From contig JAHFQI010000004.1 in NCBI GenBank assembly GCA_023259355.1, forward strand, positions 18,268 to 51,713: a DNA stretch of 33,446 bases, in the 5' to 3' direction. This DNA is from Comamonadaceae bacterium (GTDB lineage: Bacteria > Pseudomonadota > Gammaproteobacteria > Burkholderiales > Burkholderiaceae_C). Below the pieces are notes generated by a model. It was given only the letters and a program-made list of their open reading frames with translations, was not told the DNA's origin and searched no databases. Made by a program: the position numbers and the translations under genes. Below, in pieces: positions 27,854 through 33,446 of the stretch. The stretch's first letter is position 1; each line of letters begins with the position of its first letter.

Positions 27854-28375
27854 CTATTTTGCCCCAGATGCCGCGCCGGCGGTCGTCCCCGACCCGCGGC
27901 CCAGCTCGCGCCGGATGCCGGCAACGTCACTCTCCGTGCGGGCGATGCTGGACTTGAGTTCGGCCACACGGTCCAGGTACTTCTGGTGGTTGCGATGCTC
28001 AGGTCCGAGCTTTTCGGGCTCGCCGTTGTTGTATTCCTTTTGAAGCTCGGCAAGGCGCGCCTCGGAGCGCTTCAGCTCGGCTTCCAGAACGCCGCGTGCA
28101 TCGGCGTCACGGGCACGCTGATCGCCCGCATCCACACGCTGGCCCGCGCCGCCGGAAGCGGACGCTGCCGGGCGCGATGGGCCCGCCGGGGCCGCCTGGA
28201 CGCGCGTGCCCTGCACGACGCTGACGTTGCCACCTTCGACCAGCTTGCAATTCTTCGCCTGGGCTTCGGTCGGCTTGTTGGTGTAGGCGTTGCCGCAACG
28301 GTAAATGCGCTCCTGCGCAAAACAGCCCGTGGCGCCCAGCAAGGCCATGACAGAAATCAGAAAAGCATGTTTCAA
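27854..28375 (-). CDS. DUF4124-like secreted protein between glnA and ntrB
   Basis: 173 residues, function unknown. Signal peptide MKHAFLISVMALLGATGCFA, then RIYRCGNAYTNKPTEAQAKNCKLVEGG, which is the DUF4124 pattern with two cysteines that may form a disulfide. A Pro/Ala linker follows, then a charged helical, probably coiled-coil region at about 95-155 (EAELKRSEARLAELQKEYN). The start is TTG at 28375, with GCGAGGATTC before it; a TTG at 28426 is less likely. ntrB starts 5 bases after its stop, so it is cotranscribed with the nitrogen regulators. C-terminus is Gly/Ala-rich. Confidence 0.82.
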   Translation of the reverse strand: MKHAFLISVMALLGATGCFAQERIYRCGNAYTNKPTEAQAKNCKLVEGGNVSVVQGTRVQAAPAGPSRPAASASGGAGQRVDAGDQRARDADARGVLEAELKRSEARLAELQKEYNNGEPEKLGPEHRNHQKYLDRVAELKSSIARTESDVAGIRRELGRGSGTTAGAASGAK

Positions 28376-28414
28376 GAAGAATCCTCGCCTGCACCGTGGT
28401 TCGGTCAACGACCA

Positions 28415-28442
28415 AGTATCTGACAATCGCCGACGTTGTCAA
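28415..28442 (-). promoter_or_regulatory. Sigma-70-type promoter of the DUF4124-ntrB-ntrC unit
   Basis: On the minus strand, a perfect -35 TTGACA (28442-28437) is 16 bases from a -10 GATACT (28420-28415; four of six consensus bases). A start near 28408 would give a leader of about 33 bases to the TTG start codon. It lies just after the glnA terminator, giving ntrBC their own expression. Confidence 0.6.
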
Positions 28443-28466
28443 AACGCAAGGCAATGCCCCAACGAA

Positions 28467-28492
28467 AAAAGGACGGCTTTCGCCGTCCTTTT
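28467..28492 (-). terminator. Rho-independent terminator of glnA
   Basis: Read on the minus strand, AAAAGGACGGC pairs with GCCGTCC plus T's around a GAAA tetraloop and is followed by TTTTTTCGTT. Stem 28471-28477 with 28482-28488 is perfect and extends by A-T pairs. It begins about 20 bases after the glnA stop. With four T's on the other side it could also act on plus-strand transcripts. Confidence 0.85.
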
Positions 28493-28512
28493 GCAACCGT
28501 TCGCTACAAAAA

Positions 28513-29928
28513 TTACAGCGAGTAATACATGTCGTATTCAACCGGGTGCGGCGCCATGCGGAAACGCGTGACTTCCTGCATCTTGAGTTCGATGTAGGCA
28601 TCGAGCATGGAGTCGGTGAACACGCCGCCCTTGGTCAGGAAGCCGCGGCCCTTGTCCAGATAGTCCAGCGCCTGGTCGAGGCTGTGGCACACGGTCGGCA
28701 CCAGCTTGTCTTCCTCGGGGGGCAGATGGTACAGGTCCTTGGTGGCTGCTTCGCCCGGATGGATCTTGTTTTCCACGCCGTCCAGACCCGCCATCATCAA
28801 GGCCGAGAAGGCCAGGTAGGGGTTGGCGGAAGGATCGGGGAAACGCGCCTCGATGCGGCGGCCCTTCGGGTTGGCCACGTAAGGAATGCGGATCGATGCG
28901 GAACGGTTGCGGGCCGAGTAAGCCAGCTTCACCGGTGCTTCGAAGCCAGGCACCAGACGCTTGTAGCTGTTGGTGCCAGGGTTGGTGATGGCGTTCAGGG
29001 CACGGGCGTGCTTGATGATGCCGCCAACGTAGTACAGCGCGAAATCGGACAGACCGGCATAGCCGTCGCCAGCGAACAGGTTCTTGCCGTCTTTCCAGAT
29101 CGACTGGTGAACGTGCATGCCGGAGCCGTTGTCGCCCGCATAGGGCTTGGGCATGAAGGTCGCGGTCTTGCCATAGGCATTGGCGACGTTCCAGACCACG
29201 TACTTGAGCACCTGGGTCCAGTCAGCGCGTTCGACCAGCGTGCTGAACTTGGTGCCGATTTCGTTCTGGCCAGCACCAGCCACTTCGTGGTGGAACACCT
29301 CAACCGGAATGCCCAGCGATTCGAGGATCAGGGACATTTCAGCGCGCATGTCCTGCGTGCTGTCAACCGGGGGCACGGGGAAGTAGCCGCCCTTGGTGGT
29401 GGGACGGTGGCCACGGTTGCCGCCTTCGAGCTTGGCGCCGGAGTTCCACGGTGCTTCGTACTCTTCAATTTCAAACATCACGCGGCCGGGTTCGTTGGAC
29501 CAGCGCACGCCGTCGAAGATGAAGAATTCGGGTTCCGGTCCGAAGTAGGCGGTATCGCCCAGGCCGGAGGCCTTCAGATAGGCTTCGGCGCGCTTGGCGA
29601 TGGAACGCGGATCGCGGTCATAGGCCTTGCCGTCACCGGGTTCGATCACATCGCACTGCAGGAACAGCGTGCTTTCCTCGAAGAAAGGATCGATGTTGGC
29701 GGTGTTGGGGTCGGGCATGAGCTGCATGTCCGAAGCTTCGATACCTTTCCAGCCGGCAACCGAAGAACCGTCGAACGCATGGCCCGAGCTGAATTTGTCT
29801 TCGTCGAAGTGGGAAACGGGCACGGTCACGTGCTGTTCCTTGCCCCGGGTGTCGGTGAAACGGAAGTCAACAAACTTGACCTCGTTCTCCTTCACCATCT
29901 TCATGACGTCTGCGACGGTCTTTGCCAT
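28513..29928 (-). CDS. glnA: Glutamine synthetase type I GlnA
   Basis: Dodecameric ATP-dependent ligation of ammonia to glutamate, the main entry of nitrogen. Family blocks: [20 protein letters not shown], the ATP/metal region [42 protein letters not shown] and the adenylylation-loop tyrosine Y400 in [10 protein letters not shown], so it is likely controlled by adenylylation (GlnE). Length 471 is normal. The ATG at 29928 is chosen, with CAGGAG 7 bases before it; a TTG one codon earlier is an artefact. Own sigma-54 promoter and terminator. Confidence 0.98.
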   Translation of the reverse strand: MAKTVADVMKMVKENEVKFVDFRFTDTRGKEQHVTVPVSHFDEDKFSSGHAFDGSSVAGWKGIEASDMQLMPDPNTANIDPFFEESTLFLQCDVIEPGDGKAYDRDPRSIAKRAEAYLKASGLGDTAYFGPEPEFFIFDGVRWSNEPGRVMFEIEEYEAPWNSGAKLEGGNRGHRPTTKGGYFPVPPVDSTQDMRAEMSLILESLGIPVEVFHHEVAGAGQNEIGTKFSTLVERADWTQVLKYVVWNVANAYGKTATFMPKPYAGDNGSGMHVHQSIWKDGKNLFAGDGYAGLSDFALYYVGGIIKHARALNAITNPGTNSYKRLVPGFEAPVKLAYSARNRSASIRIPYVANPKGRRIEARFPDPSANPYLAFSALMMAGLDGVENKIHPGEAATKDLYHLPPEEDKLVPTVCHSLDQALDYLDKGRGFLTKGGVFTDSMLDAYIELKMQEVTRFRMAPHPVEYDMYYSL

Positions 29929-29978
29929 CAAGTACTCCTGGTTGAAAGGTTGCGAAAAATTATTTCAAATAATTGGAA

Positions 29979-29994
29979 TGCAGTTTTTGTGCCA
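29979..29994 (-). promoter_or_regulatory. Sigma-54 promoter of glnA
   Basis: On the minus strand, TGGCAC-AAAAA-CTGCA matches the -24/-12 consensus TGGCAC-N5-TTGCA with one mismatch. GG and GC are exactly 10 bases apart. Start would be near 29968, leaving a leader of about 40 bases to the ATG. A promoter of this class needs an activator, and NtrC sites lie upstream. Confidence 0.8.
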
Positions 29995-30096
29995 AACCGG
30001 AAGACCTGACGCCGCTGCACCACCCGTTATTTTGCCCTGAGTTCGACCGCCGCTGATCGACGATCGAACATCGATGTCGGATTTATGTCTGCATTG

Positions 30097-30113
30097 AGCA
30101 CCATTAAGGTGCA
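30097..30113 (-). promoter_or_regulatory. NtrC-binding site proximal to glnA
   Basis: Minus-strand TGCACCTTAATGGTGCT is a 17-base near-perfect match to the NtrC palindrome TGCAC-N7-GTGCA (last base differs). Its centre is about 137 bases before the predicted transcription start, typical of an enhancer-like site. Confidence 0.75.
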
Positions 30114-30121
30114 AACCAGAT

Positions 30122-30138
30122 TGCACCACCAGAGTGCA
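30122..30138 (-). promoter_or_regulatory. NtrC-binding site distal to glnA
   Basis: TGCAC-N7-GTGCA, with both arms perfect. Its centre lies 25 bases from the first site. Two such sites allow NtrC oligomerisation. It lies 7 bases beyond the stop codon of the upstream CinA-type gene. Confidence 0.75.
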
Positions 30139-30144
30139 AAAAAT

Positions 30145-31020
30145 CTATCGCACCAACTCGGGGCCCATCTTGAGATCGAATGGCTTCAGGCCCAACAGAA
30201 GCGCCGGCCAGGCCTGTGCAACCCGTTCGGGAGCCCCCTTGATGCCGAGTTCGATATGGCGCCCGTACTGGGGATGATCGACGCTGGGCAGACTGAAGAC
30301 CTTGACTTCAGGATGCTCGCGCTCGATGGTTTCCATGAGCGGTGTCAGCGCCGCTTCCATGGAGCCAAACAGAATGACCGATTTTTCCACCCAGGCGCCC
30401 ATCCTGAACCGGTGCGGGTAAACGGTGTCGAGCACCCACTCGATCATCGGCCAGGCCATCACAGGAAAGCCGGGCACGAAATGCACCGAGCCGCCACCCG
30501 GCCCGGCGCAGCTGAACCCGGCGATCTTGTTGTAGGGATTGGGAATAATGCTCGCGCCCACCGGAAACACCCCCATGTTCAGCCGATGGATGTTGTCCGG
30601 CCGGTCAGGCTCGTAGGGCGTGCCCTGCTCCCGTGCAACGTCCTGCATGCGCTCGCGGATCAGGGCTTCGGCCTCGCGGTGCAGCACCAGATCCACCCCG
30701 AGCGCACGGGCCGCGCACTGGCGGGTGTGGTCGTCCGGCGTGGCACCAATGCCGCCGCAGGAAAAAACCGCGTCGCCCGAAGCGAAGGCTCGCGCCAGAG
30801 TGGCCGTGATGCGTGCGGGCGAGTCCCCCACGTAGTCGGCCCAGCCCAGCGACAGGCCGCGCGCCTCCATCAATTCGATCACCTTGGGAAGGTGCTTGTC
30901 GGCGCGTTTGCCGGAAAGAATTTCGTCCCCAATGATGATGAGGCCGAAGGCGGTCCCGGTTTCAGGGCGCAGGGGGGGCGGCTGATGCGGCTGCAGGGGG
31001 TCGTTGGGAGCTGGATTCAT
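30145..31020 (-). CDS. CinA/MoaB-type molybdopterin-binding-domain protein
   Basis: 291 residues. The MoCF-biosynthesis fold is shown by FGLIIIGDEILSG and FSCGGIGATPDDHTRQ, then PGFPVMAWPMIEWVLD. This is the N-terminal domain of CinA-like proteins; the C-terminal nicotinamide-nucleotide amidase domain is absent, so it is a stand-alone form. Some such domains are annotated as competence/damage-inducible protein A or pyrophosphatases, but the true activity here is unclear. The Pro-rich start (MNPAPNDPLQPHQPPP) overlaps the end of the EI24 gene by 59 bases in another frame. Confidence 0.88.
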   Translation of the reverse strand: MNPAPNDPLQPHQPPPLRPETGTAFGLIIIGDEILSGKRADKHLPKVIELMEARGLSLGWADYVGDSPARITATLARAFASGDAVFSCGGIGATPDDHTRQCAARALGVDLVLHREAEALIRERMQDVAREQGTPYEPDRPDNIHRLNMGVFPVGASIIPNPYNKIAGFSCAGPGGGSVHFVPGFPVMAWPMIEWVLDTVYPHRFRMGAWVEKSVILFGSMEAALTPLMETIEREHPEVKVFSLPSVDHPQYGRHIELGIKGAPERVAQAWPALLLGLKPFDLKMGPELVR

Positions 31021-31867
31021 CCCTCAATGCTAGCGGCTCCAGAACTTCTTGCGGGGGCGACACTGTCGCAACGGTTTCCGCGCGCAGCCGCTCCAGCGCG
31101 GCCAGGCCGTAATGCGCAAACCACAAAGAGGAAAAGGCGAACACCAGCGTGTAGATCCAGATGGCCAGCGGCACCAGAATCACGAACGCCGCCGCAAACA
31201 GCGCGCCCGACGCCCAGACCACGCTGGGCGCGGCGCCCAGGTAGCCGCTCAGGATGCCGATGCCGAGCAACCAGCCCCGGTGCCGCCGAAAAATCTCCAC
31301 CCGCTCGGCCTTGCTGGCGTGCCCGGCCAGCACATCGAACGTCATGACGCGGTAGGTCAGCCAACCCCAGATCAGCGGCGGCAGCACGAGGATCAACGGC
31401 GGCACCAGCCACAGCGGCAGTGAAACCACCAGCGCGACCAAGGCCAGCAGCGTGGAGCCCAGTGACCAGATCACGCTCACGACCAACGAGCCGCCCTGCT
31501 TGCGCTCCAGCTGCGGGAAGCGGCGCTCCGCCACCAGGTTGACGAGGGAGGGCGTCATCATCACCGCCACCCCGAGCAGCGACAGCACCACGATCACCGG
31601 TGTGACCGCAAAAATCACGATCAAGGGCGCGAGCACGGTCTTGAGGTTGCCGACGCCCACCCCCTCCAGCCACCCCCAGAGCCGGGTGATCCAGGCGGAG
31701 GACTCCAGCGCGGCGCGCACCCAGTCGAGGGTCGGCGCCCAGTAGAAATAGCCCAGACCGAGCGACAGCGTCACCATGATCACCAACGGCAGGAACGAGA
31801 GCGCGATGACGCGTGGGTGCATGCAGTACGCGACCGCGCGCCAGAAAGAATCAAGCAGCAGGCTCAT
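30962..31867 (-). CDS. EI24-domain (CysZ-like) membrane protein
   Basis: 301-residue inner-membrane protein with about five or six hydrophobic segments (about 18-42, 76-103, 128-165, 195-245). The N-terminus MSLLLDSFWRAVAYCMHPRVIALSFLPL and the long hydrophobic pairs resemble the EI24 family, which includes the sulfate-related CysZ. No motif proves sulfate transport. The last 40 residues are soluble and Ser/Pro/Ala-rich and overlap the start of the CinA-type gene. No clear ribosome-binding site before its ATG. Confidence 0.8.
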   Translation of the reverse strand: MSLLLDSFWRAVAYCMHPRVIALSFLPLVIMVTLSLGLGYFYWAPTLDWVRAALESSAWITRLWGWLEGVGVGNLKTVLAPLIVIFAVTPVIVVLSLLGVAVMMTPSLVNLVAERRFPQLERKQGGSLVVSVIWSLGSTLLALVALVVSLPLWLVPPLILVLPPLIWGWLTYRVMTFDVLAGHASKAERVEIFRRHRGWLLGIGILSGYLGAAPSVVWASGALFAAAFVILVPLAIWIYTLVFAFSSLWFAHYGLAALERLRAETVATVSPPQEVLEPLALRDESSSQRPPAAASAAPPAP

Positions 31868-31936
31868 GGCGGGAGCATAACCCGCGCGTCCATCCGCGCC
31901 AAAGCGGGCACCCGCGGGTCCCGCGCAAACCGGTGA

Positions 31937-32893
31937 TCAGCCCCGCCCCAGCAGCCGCTTGAGCCCCAGGATCTGCTGCGCCCAGAAGCCGCCGCCGTAG
32001 TCACGGCCCTGCTCCACCTGGTCGCGCACGCCGGTGGCGTCGTAGCGCAGTTCGAAGTTGGCGGTACCAAACAACATGTCCCACCAGGGCAGCAGCACGC
32101 CGAAGTTGACACCCCCGAGCGAGCCTTTGCCGGCGGTTTCATGCCCGATGCCGACGCTGTGGTGCAGACGGTGAAAACGCGGACTCACCCACAGACGCTC
32201 ACCGACCCGCCCGAGCCAGACGCGCAGATTGGCATGCTGAAAGTTCTCGCTGAGCTGGCTGATGGCCACCAGCGCCACGAACTGCCCCGGCGCCACACCA
32301 ATGGCAAGCGCGAGCACCACGAAAATCAGGTCGCGCAGCACGTCATCGAGCAAGTGGTTGCGGTTGTCGGTCCACATCGTCATGTGCCGCTGCGAGTGAT
32401 GCAGCGAATGCAGGGCCCACCACCAGTTGAACCGGTGCTGTGCGCGATGCAGCCAGTAGTTCGCAAAATCAAAAACCACGAGGTAAATGACGAAACTGGC
32501 CAGGGCCCCGTCCGTCACGCCGGGCCAGAGTTGATCGAGGTGGAAGGTGCCCATGCCGCGCACGCGCAACTCGCCGAGTGCCAGCTCAAGCCAGTTCTCG
32601 AAGGTAAAGAACATCGCCAGCTTGAAAAGCCCAAGGCGGTGAATCAAGGTGTAGATCATGTCCACCACGACGGCGCGCCGGTCTGTGACGGACTCCACCG
32701 GCCACAGGCGCTGCAGCGGGCCGATGACCAGCAGCATCACGGCGATCTGCAGCACACCGACGACCAGCCAACCCGTGCCGTCATAGGCCAGTTCCAGCAG
32801 GTTGCCCGCGCCCGATGCAAATGCCAGAGGCTGCACGACGGTCTCGAACAACCACTGCTGCACCGCGGAAAAGCCGTCAGTAAACCAATCCAT
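31937..32893 (-). CDS. Fatty acid hydroxylase / sterol desaturase family protein
   Basis: Membrane-bound di-iron oxygenase family, 318 residues. The histidine boxes are H149-x3-H153 (HRAQH), H162-x2-H165-H166 (HSLHH), H220, and H241-x2-H244-H245 (HRLHH), with hydrophobic helices at about 42-62, 80-105, 130-147 and 188-212. The substrate (fatty acid, hopanoid or other lipid) cannot be read from sequence. I prefer the ATG at 32893, which has GAGGGGG about 9 bases before it, over a TTG at 32911. It starts 14 bases after the deacetylase stop. Confidence 0.9.
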   Translation of the reverse strand: MDWFTDGFSAVQQWLFETVVQPLAFASGAGNLLELAYDGTGWLVVGVLQIAVMLLVIGPLQRLWPVESVTDRRAVVVDMIYTLIHRLGLFKLAMFFTFENWLELALGELRVRGMGTFHLDQLWPGVTDGALASFVIYLVVFDFANYWLHRAQHRFNWWWALHSLHHSQRHMTMWTDNRNHLLDDVLRDLIFVVLALAIGVAPGQFVALVAISQLSENFQHANLRVWLGRVGERLWVSPRFHRLHHSVGIGHETAGKGSLGGVNFGVLLPWWDMLFGTANFELRYDATGVRDQVEQGRDYGGGFWAQQILGLKRLLGRG

Positions 32894-32907
32894 CGCGCCC
32901 CGCCCCC

Positions 32908-33446
32908 TCAACCACCGTGCGCGGCAATCCAGTCCTTGTATCCCGGATGCTCGCGCAATGTTTCAAAACAGAAGCCACGCTCTTTCAGCCCCACGATCAG
33001 CGGCTCCAACACAGCCGGCGCCCATGGATCCTTGCGTGACCAAATACCCAGGTGCGCCACCAGAATGTCGCCTGGACGGATGCCATTGAGCGCCTTTTTC
33101 AGCAACACCTCGTTGGGTGAGGTTTCACTCGGCAGCTCATCGCCCAGAAAACCGGCTGGCGACCAGCCCACATGCGCGTATCCGCAGGCTTTGGCAGCGG
33201 CCAGCAGCTTGGTTGAGGTCTTGCCGCCCGGCGCGCGAAACAGCGGCAAGGGCTTCCTGCCGGTGAAATCCTGCAGCCGCTCGGCGGCGTAAGCGATGTT
33301 GGCGCAGTACTTCTTCGCATCCCAGGTGAACTCCCGCCCCGCGAAGGCGCCCGACGTGGGGCGAATGCGGAACTGGGGCTCCACGCCGCGCAAGTCACCA
33401 CGCCAGTAAGCGTGATCGTAGGTGTGCGAGGCAAACTCGTGGCCCT
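32908..33446 (-). CDS. Polysaccharide deacetylase (NodB homology), C-terminal part
   Basis: Partial: the frame stays open to the right edge, and the start is outside. Visible NodB motifs: GHEFASHTYDH at the edge (metal-binding H-x3-H), FRAPGGKT (motif 3, R-x-P-x-G) and DILVAHLGIW near the end (motif with the catalytic-site His). Such enzymes remove N- or O-acetyl groups from sugars in the envelope or capsule. The Asp-Asp motif 1 lies off the window. It is followed by the desaturase-family gene on the same strand, suggesting one message. Confidence 0.92.
   Translation of the reverse strand, partial: GHEFASHTYDHAYWRGDLRGVEPQFRIRPTSGAFAGREFTWDAKKYCANIAYAAERLQDFTGRKPLPLFRAPGGKTSTKLLAAAKACGYAHVGWSPAGFLGDELPSETSPNEVLLKKALNGIRPGDILVAHLGIWSRKDPWAPAVLEPLIVGLKERGFCFETLREHPGYKDWIAAHGG

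Noticed and set aside
28396-30009. Plus-strand open frame of 537 codons over glnA
   Set aside because: Antisense to glnA; crosses its terminator and promoter, with no family signal.
1-33446. tRNA, rRNA, CRISPR array, transposase or prophage genes
   Set aside because: Looked for on both strands; no cloverleaf ends, regular spacer repeats or mobile-element proteins were recognised.

Overview
The window is a GC-rich, gene-dense piece of bacterial chromosome. Gene content and arrangement (bioD-bioB; nadC-nadA-ubiC-pabBC; panB-panC; rhodanese-grxC-secB-gpsA beside gpmA and ctpA; glnA upstream of ntrBC; a Bug/TctC binding protein) suggest a betaproteobacterium of the order Burkholderiales, most likely a Comamonadaceae-type organism. 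That placement is inferred from protein character and synteny, not from a database search. I found no rRNA, tRNA, CRISPR array, transposase, integrase or prophage gene. No gene-free stretch reaches 300 bases.

Left part (1-15074) is mostly cofactor and core metabolism. It opens inside bioD, then bioB, then a cytochrome P450 whose start codon overlaps the bioB stop. On the minus strand follow a fused aminodeoxychorismate synthase/lyase (PabB-PabC), chorismate lyase (UbiC), quinolinate synthase (NadA) and quinolinate phosphoribosyltransferase (NadC), which supply folate, ubiquinone and NAD. panB and panC (pantothenate) run the other way. A minus-strand set of rhodanese, glutaredoxin, SecB and GpsA diverges from gpmA. 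CtpA protease, a MoeB/ThiF-type E1-like enzyme and a BON-domain lipoprotein then follow.

Middle part (15071-22281) is the most accessory-looking region. A MarR-type regulator, translationally coupled to a secreted staphylococcal-nuclease-like protein, diverges from a plus-strand run of aldehyde dehydrogenase, Bug/TctC periplasmic binding protein, sulfatase (CSPTR signature) and SulP anion transporter. A palindrome sits in the divergent promoter. I read this as a possible regulated organosulfate-use locus; the function is inference. A GlcG/HbpS-like gene closes it.

Right part (22417-33446) holds thyA-folA with a His-rich DUF4337 membrane protein, exodeoxyribonuclease III, and the nitrogen-control block glnA, DUF4124 protein, ntrB, ntrC. 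glnA is preceded by a well-formed sigma-54 promoter and two NtrC-type sites. A DUF4124-ntrBC promoter of sigma-70 type and a strong glnA terminator separate the two units. Last come a CinA/MoaB-type protein overlapping an EI24 membrane protein, a fatty-acid-hydroxylase/sterol-desaturase family protein, and a polysaccharide deacetylase cut by the window edge.
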